Assembly (NCBI GenBank): GCA_949292795.1
Contig: CASFBR010000015.1
Span: 1-41,382, forward strand
Length of the DNA: 41,382 nt
Source of the DNA: an uncultured Eubacteriales bacterium
GTDB lineage: Bacteria; Bacillota; Clostridia; Lachnospirales; Lachnospiraceae
Reading direction: 5' to 3'
How positions within the stretch are numbered: position 1 is the first letter of the stretch; each line of letters starts with the position of its first letter. Below, in pieces: positions 23,224-31,139 of this stretch. Below the pieces are notes generated by a model that did not search any database, was not told the DNA's origin, and worked only from the letters and a program-made list of their open reading frames with translations. The translations under genes were made by a program, and so were the position numbers.

Positions 23224-24522
23224 TTATGCCGGCGTATGCTCCGCCTTAGGCAGATAGATATGTAATTTGTCGATCCGGTTCTTTTCCATAGAATCGACGG
23301 TCAGCCGGATGCCGTCCGGGGTTTCGATAAATTCTCCGGTCGAGGGGATATGCTCAAGCTCGTTGATGACATGTCCGGCGATGGAATCATAGTCTTCCGA
23401 TTCAAAATCAGTCCCAAGGGCATCGTTAAGCTCATCCAGCTTGACTGAGCCATCGACAATATATTCGGTGTCATTGATTTTTTTGATCGTTTCTTCTTCC
23501 TCCTCGTCATACTCGTCACGGATGTCACCGACGATCTCTTCCAGAAGATTTTCCAGTGTAATCAGTCCGGAGGTGGCGCCGTATTCGTCCAGGACAATGG
23601 CGATATTGACGGACTGGGCTCTTAACTGGATCATCAGATCGGATGTTTTCTGATATTCATAAGTAAAAAAAGCCTCACGAAGATGCTCCTTAAGCACAAA
23701 GTCCTCCGGCCTTCCCTGATAGCAGAAAATATCCTTCAGATTGACGATACCGATGACGTTGTCCTTTGTGTCCTCATAAACCGGAATACGGGAATACTTT
23801 TCCTCGCGAAACAGGCGGATCAGCTCTTCATAGCCGGTGTCCGCGCTGGCAAATACGACGTCGATTCTGGGGACCATTACATCTTTAGCCAGGGAATCGC
23901 CGAAATCGACCACATTGGTGATCATCTCTTTTTCTTCGCTTTCAATAACGCCCTCCTCGTGGCTTACGTCAATGATCGTAAGCAGTTCATTCTCGGTCAT
24001 GGATTTCTTTTTCTTTTCCGGGTCCATGCCAAGTATATGCAGAAAGAAGCGGGAGAGTATATTCATTAAAAATATCAGCGGCGTCAGCACGACCGTCACA
24101 ATATACACAGGCTTGGAATAGCCCAGAGAAATCTTTTCCGCATTCATCGAGGCGACGGTCTTTGGAAGAATCTCTCCGAAAATGAGAATACCGACGGTTA
24201 ATATTCCGGTTGCAACACCGACGATACTTGCAGTGGCTGTTCCGGCGCCCATGGATGAGGCAATCTTTGTTGCAAATAATGTCGTCATGGAGGATGCGGT
24301 AAGATTGACGATATTGTTGCCAATCAGCACGGCTGTTAAAAGCTTTCCGGTATTATCCGTCAGCTTTTGCACAAGACGGGCCTTTTTACTGCCTTCGTCG
24401 CTCAATGTTTTGATTTTGATCTTGTTTACTGTTGTCAGAGCTGTTTCAGCAGATGAGAAAAATGCTGATAAACAGATGAGAATAAAAATAATAATAAGCT
24501 GCGTGACCGCGTCTGCGTCCAA
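23224..24522 (-). CDS. CNNM/HlyC/CorC-type membrane protein with CBS pair
   Basis: About 432 aa. An N-terminal DUF21 membrane domain of four helices carries the SAFFSSAETALTTVNKIKIK motif. A CBS-domain pair follows (VMVPRIDVVFASADTGYEEL; RIPVYEDTKDNVIGIVNLKD), then a CorC_HlyC C-terminal domain (DEYGATSGLITLENLLEEIV; VDGSVKLDELNDALG). Relatives are Mg2+/Co2+ or Na+ linked transporters, often misnamed haemolysins. I prefer the TTG start at 24522 because TAGGAG lies eight bases upstream; longer in-frame starts at 24579 (ATG) and 24594 have no ribosome binding site. It converges on the ncRNA pair. Confidence 0.9.
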   Translation of the reverse strand: MDADAVTQLIIIFILICLSAFFSSAETALTTVNKIKIKTLSDEGSKKARLVQKLTDNTGKLLTAVLIGNNIVNLTASSMTTLFATKIASSMGAGTATASIVGVATGILTVGILIFGEILPKTVASMNAEKISLGYSKPVYIVTVVLTPLIFLMNILSRFFLHILGMDPEKKKKSMTENELLTIIDVSHEEGVIESEEKEMITNVVDFGDSLAKDVMVPRIDVVFASADTGYEELIRLFREEKYSRIPVYEDTKDNVIGIVNLKDIFCYQGRPEDFVLKEHLREAFFTYEYQKTSDLMIQLRAQSVNIAIVLDEYGATSGLITLENLLEEIVGDIRDEYDEEEEETIKKINDTEYIVDGSVKLDELNDALGTDFESEDYDSIAGHVINELEHIPSTGEFIETPDGIRLTVDSMEKNRIDKLHIYLPKAEHTPA

Positions 24523-24853
24523 AAAATCATCTCCTAAATCATAAAATAGCGTTTCATTATAAAAGACAACAGGTTCCATTATAAAAAACAACAATAAGAA
24601 GCACTTTTAATTGTAGCCGATGTCCATGAAGGTGTCAATGGCCGAAATAAAGTCGTCCCTGTGTAGTATTTTCTTTTGTAATATGTTTCATGATATAAAA
24701 AAATTACAAAAAATATATGAAAAATTATAGAAAAATGTTGAAAAAATGAGATAATAATACATATCAAGGTAATCGTTTATGCAGCCTGCCCGGCGGGCTG
24801 CCGTATGCCGGTGCGTTTTTGCCGGCGGTTTTATTCCAGGGGAGGAAACAAAA

Positions 24854-25888
24854 ATGAAGCGAAATATGAAACAGTGGGTAGAAGAACTGAAAATGTCGGA
24901 TGTTAAAAAGCCGCTGCCGGTATTATCATTTCCCGGCATCCAGCTCATGAATATCTCCGTGAAGGACCTCATTGGCAGCAGTGAGCTCCAGGCTCAGTGC
25001 ATGAAGGCGGTCGCCGACCGTGTGGACACTGCCGCTTCGGTGAGCTTTATGGACCTTTCGGTGGAGGCGGAGTGCTTCGGCTCTGTCATCCGTGTATCAG
25101 AGGATGAGGTGCCTACGGTGATTGGCTCGATCATCAAGGATGAGGATGATGCACAGGCGCTTCAGGTGCCGGAGGTAGGCGCCGGGCGCAGCGGAATTTA
25201 TGTTGATGCCATTGCCCGTGTATGCGAAATGATCACGGACCGTCCGGTGCTGGCCGGCGTAATCGGGCCATTTTCTCTGGCCGGACGTCTCCTCGATGTT
25301 TCTGAGGCGATGATTTATTGCTATGATGACCCGGATATGGTGCATGTCGTTTTGGAAAAAGCTTCCGAATTTATAAAAAATTATATTCTTGCATTTAAGG
25401 CTGCCGGAGCCAACGGCGTAGTGATGGCCGAACCGCTGGCCGGCCTGCTTTCACCGGCTCTGGCGGAGGAATTTTCCGCGGAATATGTCAAAAAGATCAT
25501 TGACACAGTGCAGGATGATGAATTTATTGTTGTGTACCATAACTGTGGCAACTGTACGATCCAGCAGATTGATTCCATTCTTGCCACAGGCAGTCCGCTG
25601 CTTCATTTTGGCAATGCCATTGATATTAAGGAAATGATGACCCATATTCCTCCGGAAATCGTGGCGGCCGGAAATGTGGATCCTGCCGGACAGTTTAAAA
25701 ACGGCACTGAAAGCTCGATTTACGAGGCAACGCTCAACGTATTAAAGGACTGCGGTTCTTATAAAAACTTTGTAATCTCCTCTGGCTGCGATATACCGCC
25801 GATGTCCCGCTGGGAAAACATCGATGCATTTTTTAAGGCTGTGAAGGATTTTTATGATGGGCTTGCACAACCTGTGCAAAGCGTGTAA
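24854..25888 (+). CDS. Uroporphyrinogen decarboxylase-family methyltransferase (MtaA/MtbA-like)
   Basis: A 344-aa TIM-barrel protein of the UroD superfamily. HNCGNCTIQQIDSI and the C-terminal SSGCDIPPMSRWENI supply His/Cys zinc ligands as in corrinoid:CoM-type methyltransferases; the substrate-binding arginines of true HemE (the PVWxMRQAGRY opening) are absent, so this is not haem synthesis. Members move methyl groups between corrinoid proteins and acceptors such as CoM or tetrahydrofolate. GGGGAGG precedes the ATG at 24854. No corrinoid protein or substrate methyltransferase is adjacent, so the partner is unknown. The folC gene downstream is separated by a terminator. Confidence 0.82.
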   Translation: MKRNMKQWVEELKMSDVKKPLPVLSFPGIQLMNISVKDLIGSSELQAQCMKAVADRVDTAASVSFMDLSVEAECFGSVIRVSEDEVPTVIGSIIKDEDDAQALQVPEVGAGRSGIYVDAIARVCEMITDRPVLAGVIGPFSLAGRLLDVSEAMIYCYDDPDMVHVVLEKASEFIKNYILAFKAAGANGVVMAEPLAGLLSPALAEEFSAEYVKKIIDTVQDDEFIVVYHNCGNCTIQQIDSILATGSPLLHFGNAIDIKEMMTHIPPEIVAAGNVDPAGQFKNGTESSIYEATLNVLKDCGSYKNFVISSGCDIPPMSRWENIDAFFKAVKDFYDGLAQPVQSV

Positions 25889-25995
25889 AATAAACACTGG
25901 AAGCCGCAGGCAATGCGTGTTTTCCAGGGTGCTTATAGCGAATGTGCAGGCCGGTGAAGGCCGGCCGTGAATGAATAAAGATACAGTTACGATCA

Positions 25996-26036
25996 AAGAC
26001 CCCGGATGCTTCCAAAGGATGTATTCGGGGTCTTAT
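25996..26036 (+). terminator. Intrinsic terminator of the methyltransferase gene
   Basis: AAGACCCCG (25996-26004) pairs with CGGGGTCTT (26026-26034), with further imperfect pairing inside, followed by a short T-rich end. Between the gene end and this hairpin are about 100 bases with GGCCGG/CCGGCC palindromes and nothing recognisable. Confidence 0.8.
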
Positions 26037-26037
26037 T

Positions 26038-26189
26038 GTGCGGGTGCGCCCTCAGGTCGGTGCCGCGTGCCGGTGGCACGCATCACCGGCCGAAGCATAA
26101 GCGAAGACCCGCCGTGCTTGCACGAGCGGGCAGCCGACGGGCAGCGGTCATCAAGCGGTAATGCCGCAAGATGAGCGGGGCATCGCGAT
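26038..26189 (+). repeat. GC-rich structured repeat, copy B
   Basis: The second copy of the element at 10531. GCGTGCC-GGT-GGCACGC (26065-26081) is identical to copy A, and the CCCGCCGTGCTTGCACG block (26108-26124) is also kept. The outer pairing is weaker (GTCGG with CCGAC). It again begins right after a terminator, and its right end reaches to about 24 bases before the folC start, so the folC ribosome binding site lies at its border. Confidence 0.75.
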
Positions 26190-26212
26190 GATTGAGCAGG
26201 AGAGACAGATCG

Positions 26213-27535
26213 ATGGATTATCAGGAAATTGTGGACTATTTATACGGGCTTCCAAGGTTTACAAAGGGCGGGCATATGGATAATGTTAAAAAGCTTTTGG
26301 AGGCCCTTGAAAATCCCCAGGACAGCTTTTCTTATATACATGTGGCCGGGACGAACGGTAAAGGCTCAGTGAGTGCATATATGGAACGGTGCTTAAGGCT
26401 CTGTCACAGGCGGACGGGGCTTTTTACATCCCCGCATCTTGTGCGGGTAAATGAGCGGATGCGGATATGCGGCAGGGAAATTACAGATGCGGATTTTGTG
26501 CGCATCTTTCATCAGGTCGATGATACAGCCCGCAGGCAGATGGCCCGGGGCAGTTGTATGCTGCCGACCTTTTTTGAATATATTTATTTAATGGCCATGG
26601 TCTATTTTAAGGAACAAAGGATCGATTACGGGATTATTGAGGCCGGGCTTGGCGGACGGATGGATTTTACCAATGCGGTAGGGCACCCGAGACTGACGGT
26701 GATTACTCCGGTTGGCATGGATCATGTGCCGGTGCTCGGAACGACGCTTGCGGAAATTGCCCGGGAAAAAGCCGGCATTATCAAAGCCGGATGTCCTTTA
26801 GTATGCGGCCGCCAGGAGGCACCGGCGCTGGATGTGATCAAGGACTGTGCCCGAAGGGCTGGCGTACCGGCTGTTTATCTGGATGATGAAACGATTGAAA
26901 TTATTTCCGATCCCGGCAAAAACATTGATTTTTCCATGAAATCCGGGTATCATGGTAAATATACATTTTCGTTAAATACAACCGCCGTTTATCAGGCGGA
27001 AAATGCCGCTTTGGCGGTGGCCGCGCTTAAGGAGCTGTGGAAAGACCCGCTGCTGGCTGATGAGCCGTTTATTCCGACAGTGTCTGGCGGGCTTGCAAGA
27101 ACCCGGTGGCCGGGACGCATGGAAGCGCTCGGCGAACGCTTTTATGTGGACGGCGCGCATAATGTGGCCGGAATTGACGCTTTTGTAAAAACGATTGCCC
27201 GCAGCTTTTCCAGACAGCCGCTTTATCTTGTATTTGCAGCAGCCGGAGACAAGGATTATACAGAGATGATCCGGCAGCTTACGTCCATACCGAATCTGAA
27301 GGGGGTCGTGGTGACGGAGATCGACAGCGGACGGCGCGCGCACCTTGAAGAAACTGCGGAGGTATTTCATAAAAACTGGAATGGAATGATTACCAGCACA
27401 TATAATATTAAAGAAGCCGTCAGTCTCGGGCTTTTAATGCGGGGCCCGGACGGGGTTTTGTGCTGCGTAGGTTCCCTGTATCTTGTAGGCAGTATTAAAG
27501 AAATCGCAGGAGGAAATTCAGATGATCAACTTTGA
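26213..27535 (+). CDS. folC: Folylpolyglutamate synthase / dihydrofolate synthase
   Basis: A 440-aa Mur-ligase-like ATPase that adds glutamate to folates. The P-loop is HVAGTNGKGSVSAYMERCL, with FTSPHLVRVNERMRICGREI (folate loop), the GIIEAGLGGRMDFTNAV segment, the VITPVGMDHVPVLGTTLAEI stretch with AREKAGIIK, and RWPGRMEALGERFYVDGAHN linking to the C-terminal domain. CAGGAGAG precedes the ATG at 26213; a TTG at 26192 has none. Its last 14 bases overlap the start of a 53-aa gene. The neighbouring one-carbon enzyme (UroD-like) is suggestive, but a terminator separates them. Confidence 0.95.
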   Translation: MDYQEIVDYLYGLPRFTKGGHMDNVKKLLEALENPQDSFSYIHVAGTNGKGSVSAYMERCLRLCHRRTGLFTSPHLVRVNERMRICGREITDADFVRIFHQVDDTARRQMARGSCMLPTFFEYIYLMAMVYFKEQRIDYGIIEAGLGGRMDFTNAVGHPRLTVITPVGMDHVPVLGTTLAEIAREKAGIIKAGCPLVCGRQEAPALDVIKDCARRAGVPAVYLDDETIEIISDPGKNIDFSMKSGYHGKYTFSLNTTAVYQAENAALAVAALKELWKDPLLADEPFIPTVSGGLARTRWPGRMEALGERFYVDGAHNVAGIDAFVKTIARSFSRQPLYLVFAAAGDKDYTEMIRQLTSIPNLKGVVVTEIDSGRRAHLEETAEVFHKNWNGMITSTYNIKEAVSLGLLMRGPDGVLCCVGSLYLVGSIKEIAGGNSDDQL

Positions 27536-27683
27536 TGAAGAATTAAAAAAGTTTCAGCCGAGCCTTGAGGTCGATCAGGCGGAGGATGCGATCTATAAAA
27601 ACGACTTAAGAGACGTTATGGATATTGTGGAGGACATGCTTGCGGAAATGAAAAAGGAGAAACCGCTGTACAAAAGAAGCTAG
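27522..27683 (+). CDS. 53-aa acidic small protein, conserved-looking
   Basis: MINFDEELKKFQPSLEVDQA begins a 53-residue, highly charged, probably helical protein ending KKEKPLYKRS. AGGAGG at 27509-27514 lies correctly before the ATG, the frame overlaps the end of folC by 14 bases, and its stop is 12 bases before the TPR gene, whose ribosome binding site starts at the stop codon. Those three facts support real translation. There is no membrane segment or cysteine. The function is unknown; it may couple expression of the TPR protein or bind it. Confidence 0.75.
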   Translation: MINFDEELKKFQPSLEVDQAEDAIYKNDLRDVMDIVEDMLAEMKKEKPLYKRS

Positions 27684-27695
27684 GAGGATGAGCGG

Positions 27696-29141
27696 ATGAA
27701 TTGTACGAATTGCAATACGCCTCTGATCAATACATGGATTTGTCCAAAGTGCGGTCAGAAGGACGAGCTGGCCCGGAAGATCATATATGCTTCCAACTGG
27801 CATTATAATCAGGGACTGGCAAAGACAAGAGTCAGAGACCTGACCGGGGCGACCAATTCACTGTTAATGAGTTTAAAATACAATAAACGTAACACACAGG
27901 CACGCAACCTTCTCGGACTGGTTTACTATCAGATTGGCGAGATTGTCAATGCTCTGGGGGAATGGGTAATCAGCGTTCATTTTCAGCCGGAGGACAACAT
28001 TGCCAATACATATATTAAAGCCATTCAGAACAATCCGGGAAAGTTACAGTCCGCCAACCGGATCATTCAAAGATATAATCAGGCACTGGAATATTTAAAC
28101 CAGGGAAATATGGATATGGCGATCATTGAACTGAAGCGGGCCATTAACCTGAATCCGAATTATATCCGCGCTTATCAGCTCATGGGATTGCTGTATTTCA
28201 GGACAAAACAGTATGCGGCGGCCCGAAAGGTGCTTGTGCGTTCCTTAAAGATCGACCGCAATAACATTACAAGCCTGCGCTATATTAAGGAGATCGATGC
28301 GGCGGCCGGTGAGCGGGCGCGTTTAAAGACACGCAGCCGGGACGGCTTTACGCAGATCAATGACCCGAATCCGGTGGTGATCGAGGAAAAATCAGATAAT
28401 AAATATACGGACTTTAATACAGGACTTTTGTCCATTGTCAATGTGATTATCGGCGTTGTCATCGGAGCGGCGGTTGTCTGGCTGCTGCTTGTGCCGTCGG
28501 TTCGGCAGAGCGAGGCGCGCAAGCATAACCAGGCGGTTGTGGAGTACAGCAGCCAGATTTCCGAGGATAATAAGCTGATTTCCTCTTATGAAATGGAAAA
28601 TGCGGACCTTAAGGCTAAAAACCAGGCGCTCCAGGATCAGATCGATACCTTAAACAGCTCCGAGGATGCGGCCGGAAGTGAGGATGCGCTGTACCTGGCG
28701 ATCAAGGAATACATCGCCGGGAGAGACGGGGAAGCCGGAGAATATCTGGCAGATGTGGACAAGGACACCCTGACCAACGAGGACGCCATTGATATTTATA
28801 ATACAATCTATGAAGCGACGAAATCGTCTGCGGAGACAGCACTGTATAATGACGGCTATGCGGCATTTCAGAACCAGGAATATATGGATGCGATCGATGC
28901 GCTGGAAAAGGTGCTGAATCTTAACAGCGAAAATCTCGACGCGATCTATTATATTGGCGCCAGCTATCAGCGGATGGCAGATTTGGAAAATGCCATGACT
29001 TATTATAATCGTCTGATCGATGAATATCCCACATCAAACCAGGCCGTTATGGCTCAGGAAGCGGTCGATGAGATTTTGGAAGCTTCGGGCCAGAGCAGTG
29101 ATACACAATCGCAGACAGAGGAGTCTCAAAACGGCTTATAA
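27696..29141 (+). CDS. Zinc-ribbon, TPR and coiled-coil membrane protein
   Basis: A 481-aa protein. An N-terminal zinc ribbon (CTNCNTPLINTWICPKCGQK) is followed by TPR repeats over about 25-200 (for example ALEYLNQGNMDMAIIELKRA and AYQLMGLLYFRTKQYAAARK). One membrane helix (VNVIIGVVIGAAVVWLLLV) lies near 248-268, then a short coiled coil (EDNKLISSYEMENADLKAKN) and more TPRs to about 465, ending in a Ser/Gln-rich tail. The TPR sets therefore lie on opposite sides of the membrane: zinc ribbon inside, second set outside. It probably scaffolds a complex. The preceding 53-aa gene is in the same transcript; a strong terminator follows. Confidence 0.8.
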   Translation: MNCTNCNTPLINTWICPKCGQKDELARKIIYASNWHYNQGLAKTRVRDLTGATNSLLMSLKYNKRNTQARNLLGLVYYQIGEIVNALGEWVISVHFQPEDNIANTYIKAIQNNPGKLQSANRIIQRYNQALEYLNQGNMDMAIIELKRAINLNPNYIRAYQLMGLLYFRTKQYAAARKVLVRSLKIDRNNITSLRYIKEIDAAAGERARLKTRSRDGFTQINDPNPVVIEEKSDNKYTDFNTGLLSIVNVIIGVVIGAAVVWLLLVPSVRQSEARKHNQAVVEYSSQISEDNKLISSYEMENADLKAKNQALQDQIDTLNSSEDAAGSEDALYLAIKEYIAGRDGEAGEYLADVDKDTLTNEDAIDIYNTIYEATKSSAETALYNDGYAAFQNQEYMDAIDALEKVLNLNSENLDAIYYIGASYQRMADLENAMTYYNRLIDEYPTSNQAVMAQEAVDEILEASGQSSDTQSQTEESQNGL

Positions 29142-29161
29142 ATTAAGAAAAATGATACAAA

Positions 29162-29230
29162 GCCTGCAAAAACAAAGCACACGCGCGAGATGAAAAATGC
29201 CGGAGCGCTTTGTTTTTGCAGGCGTTTTTA
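29162..29230 (+). terminator. Strong terminator with perfect 17-bp stem
   Basis: GCCTGCAAAAACAAAGC (29162-29178) and its exact reverse complement (29207-29223) are followed by GTTTTTA. The long stem is unusual for a simple terminator. Confidence 0.92.
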
Positions 29231-29353
29231 TTGGCCCTGAAATCCCCGGGCGGCGGCCGGCTGCCAGTGCGTGCCTGCGCACAATGACAGCCGGACATCG
29301 GGCGGGCCAGACGGTATGAGCACAAAAAATCAAAAATATGGAGGATTGGGAAT
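29231..29353. promoter_or_regulatory. spoIIA upstream region with nested hairpin
   Basis: CCGGCTG (29257-29263) pairs with CAGCCGG (29288-29294), enclosing GTGCG (29267-29271) with CGCAC (29278-29282). Further out, GGCCC and GGGCC can pair. In sporulating Firmicutes spoIIA is usually driven by sigma H. I cannot point to a sigma-H site here with confidence. Confidence 0.4.
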
Positions 29354-29689
29354 ATGGAAGCAGAATATCAAGTGATCCGGAAAAATCTGATTTTGTCCAT
29401 CGGACCGGAGCTTGACCACCACAGGGCACGAAAAATCCGGCAGCTCAGCGATGAACAGCTGCGCAGAAGTCGGGCGAGGAATATTATCCTTGATTTTTCC
29501 AATACGGATTTTATGGACAGTGCCGGTATCGGGATGATTATCGGCCGCTATAAAGAGGCGAATCTTCGCGGCGGCAAGGTGTGCGTGATCCATGCCGGCC
29601 ATACGATACGCAAGCTGATTGAGATTTCCGGCCTGTATAAGCTTGTGTATGAATATGAGGATTTGGATGAGGCGCTCAGCCATTTATAA
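29354..29689 (+). CDS. spoIIAA: Anti-sigma F factor antagonist
   Basis: A 111-aa STAS-domain protein. The phosphorylated serine is Ser56 in LDFSNTDFMDSAGIGMIIGR, the conserved site modified by SpoIIAB and dephosphorylated by SpoIIE. Unphosphorylated SpoIIAA displaces sigma F from SpoIIAB in the forespore. GGAGG precedes the ATG. It is followed after 24 bases by spoIIAB and then sigF, the standard operon order. Confidence 0.95.
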   Translation: MEAEYQVIRKNLILSIGPELDHHRARKIRQLSDEQLRRSRARNIILDFSNTDFMDSAGIGMIIGRYKEANLRGGKVCVIHAGHTIRKLIEISGLYKLVYEYEDLDEALSHL

Positions 29690-29713
29690 AATATTGGGAG
29701 GAGGATGTTTAAG

Positions 29714-30178
29714 ATGGATGGTTCAAACGCGATGATTACCAATGAAGTGTCCCTTATTTTTGACAGCCGTTCGGAAAATGAGGCGTTTGCACGCATGGCT
29801 GTGGCGGCCTTTATCATGGAGCTGGATCCGACGATGGACGAGCTTGCGGACGTTAAAACCGCGGTATCGGAGGCGGTCACGAACTGCGTGATCCACGGGT
29901 ACAATCAGGGGCCGGGAAAAATCTATATGAATTGCCGGAGGGAAGGCGACGCTGTGACTGTGGAGATCATAGACTATGGAGTTGGCATTGAGGATATTGA
30001 AAAGGCGATGGAACCGCTGTATACGACCCGCCCGGAGCTTGAACGGTCCGGCATGGGGTTTGCCTTTATGGAAGCGTTTATGGACAGCCTGAGTGTGGAG
30101 TCAACGCCGGGAAAGGGAACGCGTATTGTGATGGAAAAGCTCATCGGGCGGGAAGCCGCTGTGGATGAGGCGTTATAG
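29714..30178 (+). CDS. spoIIAB: Anti-sigma F factor, serine kinase
   Basis: A 154-aa GHKL kinase that holds sigma F inactive and phosphorylates SpoIIAA. The N-box is VSEAVTNCVIHGY, G1 is IDYGVGIEDIE, and the lid is ERSGMGFAFMEAFMDSL. An ATG at 29705 is in frame but lies directly against AGGAGG; the ATG at 29714, nine bases after it, is the better start. Its end overlaps the first possible start of sigF by 14 bases, fitting the tight stoichiometry needed. Confidence 0.95.
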   Translation: MDGSNAMITNEVSLIFDSRSENEAFARMAVAAFIMELDPTMDELADVKTAVSEAVTNCVIHGYNQGPGKIYMNCRREGDAVTVEIIDYGVGIEDIEKAMEPLYTTRPELERSGMGFAFMEAFMDSLSVESTPGKGTRIVMEKLIGREAAVDEAL

Positions 30179-30908
30179 GTATTGGCCTATGGATCGGGTT
30201 CTTGAGCTTTTAAAACGGGCACAGAAGGGAGATAAAGAGGCCAGGAACACTTTAATTGAAGAAAATGTCGGCCTTGTATGGAGCATTGTCCGCCGGTTTG
30301 GCGGAAGGGGCTACGAGCCGGAGGATTTGTTTCAGGTTGGCACCATTGGACTGATGAAGGCCGTGGATTATTTTGACGATGCTTATGATGTGCGGTTTTC
30401 CACATACGCCGTGCCGATGATCACCGGGGAGATCAGGCGTTTTTTGCGGGATGACGGGATGATCAAGGTCAGCCGCACGATTAAAGACCATGCGGGCCTC
30501 GTAAGAAAATGCTGCGTAAAGCTGGCGGAACGGCTTGGCCGGGAACCGACCCCGGCAGAGCTTGCGAAGGAAACCGGACTTTCAGCAGAGGATGTGGTGG
30601 CGGCGATGATGTCCGGCGCTCAGGTAGAGTCGCTGCACAAGGTGGTTTATCAGGGGGATGGCAGCAGCATTGAGCTGATGGACCGGCTGGAGGATACCCG
30701 CGACGAAAATGAGGCTGTGCTGAACCGTTTTCTTGTGCGGGATATGCTGTCCGGGCTGAATGATGAGGAAAAAAAGATTATTATATGGCGGTATTTTGAG
30801 CAGAAAACACAATCCCAGATCGCCAGAAAGCTGGGGATTTCCCAGGTGCAGGTGTCAAGGCTGGAGAAAAGGATACTACGGGGCATACGGATGAAATTTC
30901 CGGAATAG
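30165..30908 (+). CDS. sigF: RNA polymerase sigma factor, sporulation sigma F
   Basis: A 247-aa (or 239-aa) sigma-70 factor. Region 2 is LVWSIVRRFGGRGYEPEDLF with QVGTIGLMKAVDYF and DVRFSTYAVPMITGEIRRFL; region 3 is LAERLGREPTPAELAKETGL; region 4 ends SQIARKLGISQVQVSRLEKR. It is the first forespore-specific sigma. The start is either ATG 30165, overlapping spoIIAB, or ATG 30189 (MDRVLELLKRAQKGDKEARN), which matches the usual N-terminus better; neither has a strong ribosome binding site, so translational coupling is likely. Confidence 0.95.
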   Translation: MRRYRYWPMDRVLELLKRAQKGDKEARNTLIEENVGLVWSIVRRFGGRGYEPEDLFQVGTIGLMKAVDYFDDAYDVRFSTYAVPMITGEIRRFLRDDGMIKVSRTIKDHAGLVRKCCVKLAERLGREPTPAELAKETGLSAEDVVAAMMSGAQVESLHKVVYQGDGSSIELMDRLEDTRDENEAVLNRFLVRDMLSGLNDEEKKIIIWRYFEQKTQSQIARKLGISQVQVSRLEKRILRGIRMKFPE

Positions 30909-30940
30909 GAGCGCTATTTTATGCATAATCCGGCACAGCA

Positions 30941-30972
30941 CAAGGAATAATAAGGAATAATAAGGCATAATG
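30941..30972 (+). repeat. Three tandem copies of a 10-bp unit
   Basis: AAGGAATAAT occurs twice, followed by AAGGCATAAT, in the short gap between sigF and the 46-aa gene. It is a slippage-type repeat that puts several stop codons in tandem. Confidence 0.85.
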
Positions 30973-30998
30973 AAAGTACATGTGAAAGGGGCCTGGCT

Positions 30999-31139
30999 AT
31001 GGAATATAAAAAACATGCGGCGGTCGTTTTAAAGGTTTTGGCGTTAATCATTATCGGTCTGGCGATTTTTGGGGGATGCCGGCTGCTTTTTGGCAAAGGA
31101 AGCGCACTGCCGGATTATATCGGAGCCGTTCTTGTATGA
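30999..31139 (+). CDS. 46-aa single-span membrane protein in the spoIIA-spoVA operon
   Basis: The frame opens MEYKKHAAVVLKVLALIIIG, continues LAIFGGCRLLFGKG, and ends DYIGAVLV. There is a basic N-terminus, one hydrophobic helix of about 18 residues ending GGC, and a short tail. AAAGGGG lies eight bases before the ATG, and its stop overlaps the spoVAA start as ATGA (31136-31139). The coupling makes it a convincing gene despite its size. The GGC could be a weak lipobox, but the following residues do not fit a typical lipoprotein. Its function is unknown; forespore-membrane placement is inferred from context. Confidence 0.7.
   Translation: MEYKKHAAVVLKVLALIIIGLAIFGGCRLLFGKGSALPDYIGAVLV

Noticed and set aside
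24854-25888. hemE, true uroporphyrinogen decarboxylase
   Set aside because: The N-terminal arginine-rich substrate motif is missing and the HxCGN and GCD zinc-type motifs point to a methyltransferase.
30909-30998. Additional small gene starting at ATG 30921
   Set aside because: It ends after a few codons in the AAGGAATAAT tandem repeat and lacks a ribosome binding site.
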